A stretch of 64,000 bases of DNA from Shewanella cutis. Lineage in GTDB: Bacteria > Pseudomonadota > Gammaproteobacteria > Enterobacterales > Shewanellaceae. Position numbers and translations under genes: made by a program. The notes under the pieces were generated by a model. It was not told where the DNA came from. It worked only from the letters and a program-made list of their open reading frames with translations, and made no database searches. Position 1 is the stretch's first letter. Each line of letters starts with the position of its first letter. The stretch covers positions 356,637 to 420,636 of the forward strand of contig NZ_JACSDI010000003.1 in the NCBI RefSeq assembly GCF_022410515.1, read 5' to 3'. Positions 9,085-17,458 of the stretch are shown here, piece by piece.

Positions 9085-10102
9085 AAAGATCTTTTCTGCT
9101 TAATGGATTGAAGACTGTGTGCAGCACCTCAATCAAGATACTTAAAAAGATGATCAGCAAGGCAACAGCCAAGATCCCGCCTTGAATAACAGTATAATCC
9201 CGCTGATAAATCCCCGATACTAACCAAGAACCTACACCTGGCCATGAAAATATTACTTCCACAACAATAGCATAGCTAGCAAACGAGCCAAGCATTAAAC
9301 CCAAGTGCTTTAATACAGGGATAAGCGCGTTTGGTAAGGCATGGCGTAAAATAATGGTATTAGTATGCATACCTCTGGCTTCCGCTGCGCGGATAAAGGT
9401 TTGATTCATCACATTCATCATCGCAGAGCGCGTGCTGCGTACTACTACGGTAAAAGGCAGCACTGCGAGCGTAGTCGCGGGCAGAATGATGTGCAATAAG
9501 GCATCTTTAAAAGCCGGTATACGGTATTGCGAATCGGAAAGTAGGATGTCGACCAGCATAAAACCAGTGACAGGCTTTATTTCATATAAAAGATTGAGTT
9601 GCCCCGAAATTGGCAGCCAACCGAGATCGACACCAAACCATAGCGATAAATACAAACCTAACCAAAATACCGGAACAGAGTAGCCCGTAAGGGTTATGGC
9701 CATAATGGTATTTTGGGTAAGTTTATGCTGGCTTTGTGAAGCCAAAACACCTAAAGGAACACCTAAGCCAATGGCAATCACTGCGGCCATGAAGGCGAGT
9801 TCAAAGGAGGCAGGGAGAACGGTACTCAACTCCACTGCAACGCTTTGATGGGACGTGACAGATACGCCCAAATTTCCGCCGAGTCTTTGCTGTAAATAAG
9901 CAATAAACTGCATCGGTTTGTTGCTATCTAATTTATAGTCTTGCTCAATTTGGAGTAACTGACTCGCCGAAGGTGAATGTATGCCAGTCAGGGCAAAAGT
10001 ACGCTCAACTGGAAACAGGCCTGTTGCATAAAATAGCACACCAATCATGATGAGTGATGTTGCTAGGAATAAATTCAGGCGCCGTAACAGGTATCTTAAC
10101 AT
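9071..10102 (-). CDS. sapB: peptide ABC transporter permease SapB
   Basis: Inner-membrane permease of the DppB/OppB type, 343 residues. Seen: N-terminal membrane helix LNLFLATSLIMIGVLFYATGL, conserved LDSNKPMQFIAYL and GGNLGVSV segment, a multi-helix transport domain (LASQ..., ITLTGYSVPVFWLGLYLSLWF), and the EAA loop FIRAAEARGMHTNTIILRHALPNAL. It shares one base with the end of sapA and overlaps sapC by 14 nt; both suggest translational coupling inside sapABCDF. Confidence 0.94.
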   Translation of the reverse strand: MLRYLLRRLNLFLATSLIMIGVLFYATGLFPVERTFALTGIHSPSASQLLQIEQDYKLDSNKPMQFIAYLQQRLGGNLGVSVTSHQSVAVELSTVLPASFELAFMAAVIAIGLGVPLGVLASQSQHKLTQNTIMAITLTGYSVPVFWLGLYLSLWFGVDLGWLPISGQLNLLYEIKPVTGFMLVDILLSDSQYRIPAFKDALLHIILPATTLAVLPFTVVVRSTRSAMMNVMNQTFIRAAEARGMHTNTIILRHALPNALIPVLKHLGLMLGSFASYAIVVEVIFSWPGVGSWLVSGIYQRDYTVIQGGILAVALLIIFLSILIEVLHTVFNPLSRKDLYASS

Positions 10103-11727
10103 CAGTTAGTCTCCTGCGAGGTTTGGCTTGTTTTTACAAAAGAAATGCCGCCAAAAGGTGTGAGTTGCATATCATGTACATTATTACGGGTTAAAGCGAC
10201 CCGTTTTGCATGGGCTAAACTTAGCATGGGCACTTGATCAGCTAAAAAGGCTTCGGCTTCTTGATAAATTTGTTTGCGATCAGCTTGAGTTGAGACTTCT
10301 CTGGCTCTATCTAAAATGGCGTCAAATTGTTTATTACACCAGCGGGAGCGATTGTTGTTCGATTCCATCGATGAGCAGCTAAGTAGTGGTGTGAAAAAGT
10401 TGTCTGGATCGCTGTTATCGGCATTCCAGCCAATCAGTACTGAGTCATATTCATCTCGGCTTAACCTTTGGGTAAAGACACTCCAGTCGTAACTGATGAT
10501 ATTGACTTTTACGCCGATATTGGCCAAATCAGATTGAATTAACTCTGCTGTTTTCAGTGCGTTAGGATTATAAGCTCTCGCAACAGGCATTGCCCAAATA
10601 TCGATGCTCAGATTACTGATGCCAGCTTCTTTTAGCAGATCTCTGGCTTTTTGAGGATTGTAATCCAACAGCTTTTTATTGCTGTCGTAGGCCCATGAGG
10701 CTGGCGGGAGCACGCCAATCGCCTCGATCGCTGTATTTTGATAAACAGCACGTAAGATATTTTGTTTATCCACCGCATGGGCGAGGGCGCGGCGCACTCG
10801 AACATCATCTAATGGTGGTTTTTGAGTATTAAAGGCCCAAAATGCCACATTAAGCCCAGGTTGTGATTCGATTTTGAGCTGCTCATGTTGTTTGATAACC
10901 GGCAGTTCTCCCGCTTTGGGCAGGGCTGAAACACTACAATCACCCGCGATCAATTTGGCCAGTCTCACGGTACTTTTGGGCGTGATATCATAGACCAGCA
11001 TCTCCACATTGGCGGGTTCTCCCCAAAAGTCAGGATTACGGCGATAGCGAATATATTCGTTTTTAGCGTAATGCACTAAAGTAAAAGGCCCAGTACCGAT
11101 GGCGAAGTGGTCAATATTTTCAGGGTGCCCAAGCGCAAGTTGTTGCTCGGCATATTCACTGGAAAGGATTACTGCAAAATCAGTGGCCAGATTCGATAAA
11201 AATGACGCATCTTTTCGAGCTAAACGAAACACCACTTCATGGTCATTGATTTTTTCGACACTTTTAACTTGTTCTGAAAAACCAATGCTTTGGAAAAAAG
11301 GATAACCAGTGCGCGACACACCATGATAAGGATGATGCTCGTCGATAATTCGATTGAAGGAAAACAGCACGTCATCGGCGTTAAAAGAGCGACTTGGCGT
11401 AAAACGGGTCGAGTGCTGAAACTTAACATTCTCCCTGAGTGTAAAACGATAGCTAAGACCATCATCACTTTCAGCCCAGCTAGTCGCCAGCGCGGGCACG
11501 AGTTGACCAGAGATAGCATCATAGTCCACTAAGCGGCTATAAATTTGGTGTGATGTTGCATCGATAGTGGTGCCAGAGGTCACCAACTGCGGATTAAAAG
11601 ACTCGGGATTCCCTTCGGAACAATAAACCAAACCAGAAGGGAGTTGTTGGGGGCCACATGCAACCAACAACCCACTCATGCAGAAAACGGCAGTTGTTAG
11701 GCAAAGGCGTCTTATTAACACACTCAT
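10102..11727 (-). CDS. sapA: Sap peptide-binding protein SapA, predicted lipoprotein
   Basis: Extracytoplasmic solute-binding protein (family 5) of the Sap importer, 541 residues. Seen: a signal sequence with a lipobox LVAC (residues 21-24, Cys24), predicting lipid anchoring at the membrane rather than a free periplasmic protein as I recall for E. coli SapA. The mature part begins SGLVYCSEGNPESFNPQ and contains family-5 motifs (SWAESDDGLSYRFTLRENV, GTGPFTL, NADNSDPDNFFTPLLSC). It aligns along its length with E. coli SapA as I remember it. First gene of sapABCDF, 69 bp downstream of pspF on the same strand. Confidence 0.93.
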   Translation of the reverse strand: MSVLIRRLCLTTAVFCMSGLLVACGPQQLPSGLVYCSEGNPESFNPQLVTSGTTIDATSHQIYSRLVDYDAISGQLVPALATSWAESDDGLSYRFTLRENVKFQHSTRFTPSRSFNADDVLFSFNRIIDEHHPYHGVSRTGYPFFQSIGFSEQVKSVEKINDHEVVFRLARKDASFLSNLATDFAVILSSEYAEQQLALGHPENIDHFAIGTGPFTLVHYAKNEYIRYRRNPDFWGEPANVEMLVYDITPKSTVRLAKLIAGDCSVSALPKAGELPVIKQHEQLKIESQPGLNVAFWAFNTQKPPLDDVRVRRALAHAVDKQNILRAVYQNTAIEAIGVLPPASWAYDSNKKLLDYNPQKARDLLKEAGISNLSIDIWAMPVARAYNPNALKTAELIQSDLANIGVKVNIISYDWSVFTQRLSRDEYDSVLIGWNADNSDPDNFFTPLLSCSSMESNNNRSRWCNKQFDAILDRAREVSTQADRKQIYQEAEAFLADQVPMLSLAHAKRVALTRNNVHDMQLTPFGGISFVKTSQTSQETN

Positions 11728-11796
11728 TTAAAAATCATTATTTTATCGACTATGAACCGCTATTTTAGCAGTGCATCTCGCCGATGGGCAATCTGC

Positions 11797-12888
11797 TTAT
11801 GCTTTATCGAGCAAATTGTACTTTTTAAGAATGCCGCGCAGCTGATGGTAGCTTAAGCCAAGGATTTCAGCGGTCTTCTTTTGATTGTACTGACTTGCCG
11901 ATAAGGCTTGCTGAATAAGCTCCATCTCATAACGCTCGGTTTGCTCTTTAAAGTCTAAGGGAAAATTAAAGTTGATTGTTATCGATTCCGAGGTTTTGGT
12001 AACCTCTGTATCGGTTATTGTGGTAACGATAGGCGGACTCGCTAAAGGTACATGAGGTGGTGGTGTGATTTGTCGCTCTCGAGTACGAATTCGTGTTGTC
12101 GGTCTGTACGGTGAGGCGAAGGGGTCGAGAATAATATGCTCAATGGGCCTATTCTCACCATAATTACGGTAAACACTACGCTCGACCACGTTTTTAAGTT
12201 CACGAATATTTCCTGGCCAGTCATGGCTCATCAGTTGATCAATCGCGCTGGCACTGAAGCCACTGAAGAGTTCCAGCTTAAGTTGCCGCGCCATGCCCAC
12301 GGCAAAGTACTCCGCTAATGTCATGATATCTTCTGGGCGACAACGCAGTGGTGGCAGGGTGATAACATCAAAAGCCAGACGATCGAGTAAGTCGGCCCTA
12401 AACTCGCCTGCTTCGGCTAATGAAGGCAGATCTTCGTTGGCCGCACATATTAGCCGTACATCGGTTTGAATGGTTTTACTGCCGCCGACCCGTTCAAATT
12501 CACCGTATTCGATGACACGCAGCAGTTTTTCTTGAATTAACCCTGAGGTATTGGCTAACTCGTCAAGAAATAGCGTTCCACCATCGGCCCGTTCAAAACG
12601 GCCTTCGTGTTTGCCTTTGGCGCCAGTAAAGGCCCCAGATTCGTGGCCAAACAATTCACTTTCAAGCAGGTTTTCGCTCAAAGATGAACAATTTAGCTTA
12701 ATAAAACCTTGATCCCAGCGTTTAGACAGATAATGTAAGCGTTCGGCAATCAGCTCCTTACCCGTACCGCGTTCACCAATAATCAGTACAGGTTTAGAAA
12801 GCGGCGCTATCTGCGAAACATGTTCTAACACTTCGAGTAGGGCGTTCGATTGGCCGATCAGGTTGTTTTGCTGAAATTTATTATCCAC
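11797..12888 (-). CDS. pspF: psp operon transcriptional activator PspF (sigma-54 enhancer-binding protein)
   Basis: AAA+ activator that remodels sigma-54 RNA polymerase at pspA and is held inactive by PspA. 363 residues, slightly longer than E. coli PspF (325) because the linker before the HTH is longer. It starts directly with the AAA+ domain and has no receiver or GAF domain, as expected. Seen: Walker A GERGTGKE (38-45), sigma-54 contact loop GAFTGA (85-90), Walker B GGTLFLDE (103-110), WPGNIRELKNVVERSVYR, and a C-terminal Fis-type HTH (KKTAEILGLSYHQLRGILKKY). The start is a GTG with a weak ribosome site; no in-frame ATG is seen upstream. Divergent from pspA, which has a sigma-54-like promoter in the shared gap. 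Confidence 0.95.
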   Translation of the reverse strand: MDNKFQQNNLIGQSNALLEVLEHVSQIAPLSKPVLIIGERGTGKELIAERLHYLSKRWDQGFIKLNCSSLSENLLESELFGHESGAFTGAKGKHEGRFERADGGTLFLDELANTSGLIQEKLLRVIEYGEFERVGGSKTIQTDVRLICAANEDLPSLAEAGEFRADLLDRLAFDVITLPPLRCRPEDIMTLAEYFAVGMARQLKLELFSGFSASAIDQLMSHDWPGNIRELKNVVERSVYRNYGENRPIEHIILDPFASPYRPTTRIRTRERQITPPPHVPLASPPIVTTITDTEVTKTSESITINFNFPLDFKEQTERYEMELIQQALSASQYNQKKTAEILGLSYHQLRGILKKYNLLDKA

Positions 12889-13008
12889 GATATTTTTTAG
12901 TCTTTAACGCTAAATTTTGGTGAAAATCATAATAAGTGGCTTGAGCTGTAAAATAAAGTAAAAGTTAATTAAATGTTTATCTATTTGAATTTAAATAATA
13001 AATAAAAG

Positions 13009-13025
13009 TTGGCACAGTTAGTGTA
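13009..13025 (+). promoter_or_regulatory. sigma-54-type promoter of pspABC
   Basis: TTGGCAC (13009-13015), five bases, then GTGTA (13021-13025). The -24 GG and -12 GT are 10 bp apart, the spacing of a sigma-54 promoter. The -24 box is perfect; the -12 box has GT instead of the usual GC. It lies 41 bp before the pspA ATG, and the AT-rich 120 bp upstream is where PspF and IHF sites would be expected. Confidence 0.75.
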
Positions 13026-13065
13026 TTACCCTGAGCGAGACCAACATTAATTTGAGGATAGCATT

Positions 13066-13749
13066 ATGGGTATTTTCTCTCGTTTCGCCGATATCATTAA
13101 CTCTAATATCAGCGCATTACTCGACAAAGCCGAAGACCCTGAAAAAATGGTTCGCCTGATCATCCAAGAAATGGAAGATACACTGGTAGAAGTGCGTTCA
13201 ACCTCAGCAAAAGTATTGGCTGAAAAGAAAGAATTGCATCGCCGTATCAGCCGAGTTGAGGAGCAAGTTCAGGATTGGCAGGATAAAGCGGAACTGGCTC
13301 TTTCAAAAGACCGCGAAGATTTAGCCAAAGCGGCTTTAGTTGAAAAACAAAAAGCGGCTGGTTTGGTGGATACCTTAAACCAAGAATTGGCGGTGCTGGA
13401 TGAGCATATCGCTCGTTTAAAAGACGAAGTGAGCCTGCTGCAGGAAAAACTGTTAGATGCAAAAGCGCGTCAAAAGACCATTATTTTGCGCACTCAAACA
13501 GCGTCATCACGTTTAGAAGTGAAAAAGCAGTTAGATTCAAGCAAAATTGATAACGCCATGCTTAAGTTTGAGCAATATGAGCGCCGTGTTGAAGGATTAG
13601 AAGCCCAGGTTGAATCCTACGATCTTGGCAGCAAAAAAACCTTAGCTGATGAGTTTGCGGCATTAGAAGCTGAAGATTCAGTCAATGCGGAGCTGGAGGC
13701 GCTCAAGGCAAAAGTCAAAGGCAAAGCTCCCACAAAGGCAGAAGAATAA
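13066..13749 (+). CDS. pspA: phage shock protein A
   Basis: Peripheral inner-membrane protein of the PspA/IM30/ESCRT-III type that stabilises stressed membranes and inhibits PspF. 227 residues, close to E. coli PspA (222). Seen: the amphipathic N-terminal helix MGIFSRFADIINSNISALLD used for membrane binding, then the motif AEDPEKMVRLIIQEMEDTL and a long all-helical coiled coil (about 25-215) with KVLAEKKELHRRI and LSKDREDLAKAAL. A short Lys/Ala-rich tail follows. A sigma-54-like promoter lies upstream and pspB, pspC follow with short gaps. Confidence 0.96.
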   Translation: MGIFSRFADIINSNISALLDKAEDPEKMVRLIIQEMEDTLVEVRSTSAKVLAEKKELHRRISRVEEQVQDWQDKAELALSKDREDLAKAALVEKQKAAGLVDTLNQELAVLDEHIARLKDEVSLLQEKLLDAKARQKTIILRTQTASSRLEVKKQLDSSKIDNAMLKFEQYERRVEGLEAQVESYDLGSKKTLADEFAALEAEDSVNAELEALKAKVKGKAPTKAEE

Positions 13750-13766
13750 CATTTTAGAGGTGAGTT

Positions 13767-14006
13767 ATGGATATGGACATACTAATGGCTCCGATTATCA
13801 TCTTCATGGTAGTGGTCGCGCCAATATGGTTAGTTCTTCATTATCGCAGTAAGCGACAAGTGAGCCAGGGACTCACTGAGGAAGAGTTTTCGCAGCTTAA
13901 TGAGTTGATCACCAAAGCCGATAAAATGGCTGCACGTATTGAAACCTTAGAGGCGATTCTTGATTCAGAATCGCCTGAATGGAGGGGGAAACATGAGAGG
14001 ATCTAA
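13767..14006 (+). CDS. pspB: phage shock protein B
   Basis: Small inner-membrane protein that, with PspC, senses membrane stress and recruits PspA away from PspF. 79 residues. Seen: an N-terminal membrane helix (about 5-27, ILMAPIIIFMVVVAPIWLVLH), then a basic stretch HYRSKRQ and a leucine-zipper-like cytoplasmic helix (LTEEEFSQLNELITKADKM). AGAGGTGAG precedes the ATG 17 bp after pspA. The last 14 nt overlap the pspC start. Confidence 0.94.
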   Translation: MDMDILMAPIIIFMVVVAPIWLVLHYRSKRQVSQGLTEEEFSQLNELITKADKMAARIETLEAILDSESPEWRGKHERI

Positions 14007-14379
14007 TGGTCGAACTTTGTACCGTATTCCCCAGTCAGGTAAAATCGCTGGTGTGTGTGCAGGGATAGCTGAATACTTTGCAATTGAAACTTGGTTAGTA
14101 CGAGTGCTTGCGGTTTCTATCTTCCTATTGGGTGGTTCGGGTGTCGTCTTTATTATCTATGTGGCGTTATGGGTGATACTCGATATTAAACCCCAAAATA
14201 GCTCTGTTAGGGATGACATTGAAGTGAAGAAGAAGCCTTGGCAGTCGGGGGAGCCTGCTAAACAAGCACTGAGCGATGTGAGTCGTCAATTTAGAAGCTT
14301 AGAGGTGAGATTGCAAAACCTTGAACGGCATGTGACGTCTGACAATTTTGATTTAAAAAGACAAATCAATAGCTTGTAA
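13993..14379 (+). CDS. pspC: phage shock protein C
   Basis: Inner-membrane partner of PspB, 128 residues. The ATG at 13993 is chosen over an in-frame start 33 bases earlier because GGAGGGGG (13981-13988) sits at the right distance and the product then begins MRGSNGRTLYRIPQSGKIAG, giving the PspC domain opening (LYR...KIAGVCAGIAEYF). Seen: the PspC domain with a membrane helix VRVLAVSIFLLGGSGVVFII (about 36-62) and a C-terminal coiled helix (DVSRQFRSLEVRLQNLERHV). pspD and pspE are absent; a terminator follows. Confidence 0.94.
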   Translation: MRGSNGRTLYRIPQSGKIAGVCAGIAEYFAIETWLVRVLAVSIFLLGGSGVVFIIYVALWVILDIKPQNSSVRDDIEVKKKPWQSGEPAKQALSDVSRQFRSLEVRLQNLERHVTSDNFDLKRQINSL

Positions 14380-14387
14380 TCCCTCTA

Positions 14388-14417
14388 AAGGGCGGCCATG
14401 TCCGCCCTTGTTGTTTT
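14388..14417 (+). terminator. terminator of pspABC
   Basis: AAGGGCGG (14388-14395), loop of six, CCGCCCTT (14402-14409), then GTTGTTTT. Confidence 0.8.
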
Positions 14418-14422
14418 ATCTT

Positions 14423-14458
14423 TCGTTGATTCCAGTGTCATCTCTCGTTGATTCCAGT
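14423..14458 (+). repeat. two direct copies of a 14-bp motif upstream of ycjX
   Basis: TCGTTGATTCCAGT occurs at 14423-14436 and 14445-14458 with a 22-bp period, two helical turns, directly before the ycjX leader. It could be a tandem regulator site or a small duplication. Confidence 0.6.
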
Positions 14459-14494
14459 ATATAGTTATCTCATTCAACATTTAGGGAAATCCTT

Positions 14495-15952
14495 ATGGGA
14501 ATGCTTGATGTATCGCTCCATAAAATCACACAAAAGAGTCAATCTTTGCTCCACAGAACGGCCGATAGGCATTTGCGCCTTGCGGTAACAGGGTTATCGG
14601 GGGCGGGCAAAACGGCTTTTATTACAGGGTTAGTCAATCAATTACTCAATAGCGGCGCTGCATCATCTGCATCGCATTCTCGCCAACATGGTTTGCCTCT
14701 TTGGCAGGTGAGCCGTGAACAACGTTTGCTTGGGGTTAAGCGAGCGATGCAGCCGGATCTTGAAATCGCGAGTTTTGATTATCAGGGCGCTATGTTAGCG
14801 CTGACTTCAAATCCTCCTACTTGGCCTGAATCGACTCGCACTATTTCTGAATTGCGTTTAGCCATTAAATATCGGCCAGAAAAGGGATTTCTCGCCAAGT
14901 TTGCCGATACCGCAACGCTGTATTTAGATATTGTGGATTACCCCGGTGAGTGGCTTTTAGATTTACCTATGCTGCGCCAAAGCTATGTTGAGTGGTGTAC
15001 TGCTCAGCAGCAGCGGATTGCGGTTTTGAAGAGTTCACCTTTATACACAGGGTTTGAAACGTCGTTAAGTGCACTCAATTTAACGGCGATGGCCGATGAA
15101 TCGGAACTGAAACGGCTTGCCGATCAATATCAGCAGTTATTGCATGATTTAGTACACGTGCAGGGCTATTACCAAGCGCAGCCTGGGCGGATGTTATTAC
15201 CAGGAGAGTGGCAAGGTGCGCCGCTGCTGGCGTTTTTCCCGCTGTTATCTGTGACTGATGCTCAGTGGAGCAACCTTAAACAAAGTGATAAGCATAGTGC
15301 TTTCCATGTGCTGGAAAAGCGCTATCAAGAGTATGTCGCTAAGGTTGTTAAACCTTTTTATAAACAACATTTCGCAGGGTTTGATCGTCAGGTGGTGCTC
15401 GTTGATTGCTTTAGTGCGTTAAATCGTGGCAAGTCACAATTCGAAGATATGGGCGCAGCACTAAATGCCATTATGGAGAGTTTTCAATACGGACAATCCA
15501 GTTATTTACGCCGGCTTTTTGCGCCGCGGGTTGACCGTTTGCTGTTTGCCGCCAGTAAGGTTGACCATGTCACGCGGGATCAACAAAGTCATGTGCTATC
15601 TTTGCTCACCGATATGCTCAAGCACAGTCAGCACTTTGCTGGTTTTGATGGTTGTAAAGTTGAGACTATGGCCATTAGTGCGATTAAGGCCACGCGCCAC
15701 GGCATGGTGACTACTCAAGATGGGGATGTGGAAGTCGTGCAGGGCACCGGATTGAATGGCCAAGCCCTGACCTTGTTTCCTGGTGAAGTGCCTACTCGCT
15801 TACCCGAGTCTACTTTCTGGCGTGAGCAAGGCTTTAACTTTATTGGTTTTGCACCGCCGGACAACCGCAATCTCGATCCTTCTTCGGTGCATTTTGACCA
15901 TATCCGTCTTGATCACCTTCTGCAGTATCTTGTGGGGGATAAGCTTGAATGA
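14495..15952 (+). CDS. ycjX: YcjX-family GTP-binding protein (DUF463)
   Basis: Cytoplasmic P-loop NTPase of unknown precise function, encoded next to the Psp genes in many Gammaproteobacteria and thought to be part of the Psp stress response. 485 residues. Seen: Walker A GLSGAGKTAF (about residues 34-43), DIVDYPGEWLLDLPML as the switch/Walker B-like region, and a base-recognition-like FAASKVDHV. ycjF overlaps its last 4 nt (ATGA), so the two are translationally coupled. A short gap with a direct repeat separates it from the pspC terminator. Confidence 0.92.
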   Translation: MGMLDVSLHKITQKSQSLLHRTADRHLRLAVTGLSGAGKTAFITGLVNQLLNSGAASSASHSRQHGLPLWQVSREQRLLGVKRAMQPDLEIASFDYQGAMLALTSNPPTWPESTRTISELRLAIKYRPEKGFLAKFADTATLYLDIVDYPGEWLLDLPMLRQSYVEWCTAQQQRIAVLKSSPLYTGFETSLSALNLTAMADESELKRLADQYQQLLHDLVHVQGYYQAQPGRMLLPGEWQGAPLLAFFPLLSVTDAQWSNLKQSDKHSAFHVLEKRYQEYVAKVVKPFYKQHFAGFDRQVVLVDCFSALNRGKSQFEDMGAALNAIMESFQYGQSSYLRRLFAPRVDRLLFAASKVDHVTRDQQSHVLSLLTDMLKHSQHFAGFDGCKVETMAISAIKATRHGMVTTQDGDVEVVQGTGLNGQALTLFPGEVPTRLPESTFWREQGFNFIGFAPPDNRNLDPSSVHFDHIRLDHLLQYLVGDKLE

Positions 15953-17145
15953 GAAAAGACCCGTTACCACATTCAACTGAGTCACAAATAAATGAGTCGG
16001 AGCAGTCTGTTACTTCGATTACAACTCAAACGCTTAAAAAACAGCAAGTATTTGATGCTGAACAGGTCAAGCTTCAGTCTGCAACGGATGAGTTAAAAAG
16101 TGCGCAAATGTTTGCGCCACAAACCCCGATAAAAGCGATTGATAACGTTGTTGAAGAGACGTTAGCGGCCCAGCCGCAGGTTTTAGATGTGGCATCCATA
16201 CGCCCTAAATTACATCAATCCCGCCGTAGGTCTCGGTTGGCGCGCTTATCACTAATGGCATTACTGTTACTCACGCTAGTGCAGACAGGTCTTGGTTTGC
16301 GGGATGCTTGGCTTGAAAGTCCGTGGCTATTTAGTTTTTATGGCGCCGTGCTTGGGATTGTGGGCAGCTGGGCCATAGTGGGTGTTATTGGCGAATATCG
16401 AAAACTCAAACGGCTTAAACAAGTTGCTGATACGCAAGAGACAGGAGCAAGGCTAGCCCTGAGTATGCAAATGGGTGAGGCCGATGGTTTTATCGATAAT
16501 ATCGTACGACATTATCCCGATAGCCAAGGATTACAACGGCTGCGCCACTCGTTAAAAGATGAACATAACGATGCCGAAAAAGTGCTGTTATTTGAGGACT
16601 TAGTCCTAACGGAGCGGGACGAACTCGCGAAAAAAATCGTGCGTCGATATGCGGCCGAGTCTGCAGTGTTATTGGCGGCTAGCCCGCTTGCTGCATTGGA
16701 TATGGCGATCATTCTTTGGCGTAATCAGCGAATGCTACGTGATGTCGCCGCTTGTTATGGTATCGAATTGGGTTACTGGAGCCGGATTAAACTCATTCGC
16801 AGCATAGTGATCAACATTATTTATGCCGGCACCAGTGAGTTAGTCACGGACTTAGGCACTCAACTGCTGTCGGTTGAGATGACAGGTAAATTATCCGCGC
16901 GGCTTGCCCAAGGATTAGGGGGCGGTTTGTTAACCGCTCGCCTAGGATATCAGGCCATGGCACTATGCCGTCCCATCCGTTTCAAGGATGAACAGCGGCC
17001 TAAATTGACTAAAGTCCATCAAGAGTTATTGCTGGAACTTAAACAATTTGCGGGGAATTTATTGACCAAAGATGGGCGTGATGCGCTTAAGAGCCAATTA
17101 GAGGCTGCTGAGCTAAAAACCAGCTCAACGGCAAAAGACAAATAA
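15949..17145 (+). CDS. ycjF: YcjF-family membrane protein (DUF697/TIGR01620)
   Basis: Inner-membrane protein paired with YcjX, 398 residues; biochemical role unknown. Seen: a polar 90-residue N-terminal region rich in Gln and Thr, two close membrane helices (about 97-120, LSLMALLLLTLVQTGLGL, and 126-146), and a conserved C-terminal DUF697 domain (AESAVLLAASPLAALDMAIILWRN, YGIELGYWSRIKLIRSIV). The N-terminal tail is poorly conserved in the family. Start ATG overlaps the ycjX stop. Confidence 0.9.
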   Translation: MRKDPLPHSTESQINESEQSVTSITTQTLKKQQVFDAEQVKLQSATDELKSAQMFAPQTPIKAIDNVVEETLAAQPQVLDVASIRPKLHQSRRRSRLARLSLMALLLLTLVQTGLGLRDAWLESPWLFSFYGAVLGIVGSWAIVGVIGEYRKLKRLKQVADTQETGARLALSMQMGEADGFIDNIVRHYPDSQGLQRLRHSLKDEHNDAEKVLLFEDLVLTERDELAKKIVRRYAAESAVLLAASPLAALDMAIILWRNQRMLRDVAACYGIELGYWSRIKLIRSIVINIIYAGTSELVTDLGTQLLSVEMTGKLSARLAQGLGGGLLTARLGYQAMALCRPIRFKDEQRPKLTKVHQELLLELKQFAGNLLTKDGRDALKSQLEAAELKTSSTAKDK

Positions 17146-17458
17146 CATAGCCGAATGCACAAAACCGCGAGTGCACTTTAGGCTAAATGCTAATGCGTTA
17201 ATGACTCTGTCATTAGCGCATTTTTTATCGCCGATGTTCTGCCCTAAACGCTGAATGTAACAACTTAGTTACAGTGGTTCTGTTGCTATTTTCACCGTTG
17301 CACTGGTTTCAACTGTTCAGCAGGGTATGTTAGTGCTTATTCGATAGGGCTAATGTTTTATTAACTTATCTATATGGACTAAAAACACAAGCAAATCATC
17401 ATTCCTCGAACAATCAATCAAGAATCGAATGATGTAATGGCATAACAAGGAGCAAGCA
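17146..17458 (+). other. intergenic region ycjF-megL
   Basis: 313 bp. It holds the ycjF terminator (17192-17226) and then A+T-rich leader sequence with AAGGAG just before the megL ATG. I see no MetJ-box repeats of the AGACGTCT type and no convincing -35/-10 pair. Confidence 0.5.
17192..17226 (+). terminator. terminator of ycjXF
   Basis: TGCGTTAATGAC and GTCATTAGCGCA form a 12-bp stem with one G-T wobble around loop TCT, followed by TTTTTTATC. Confidence 0.85.
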
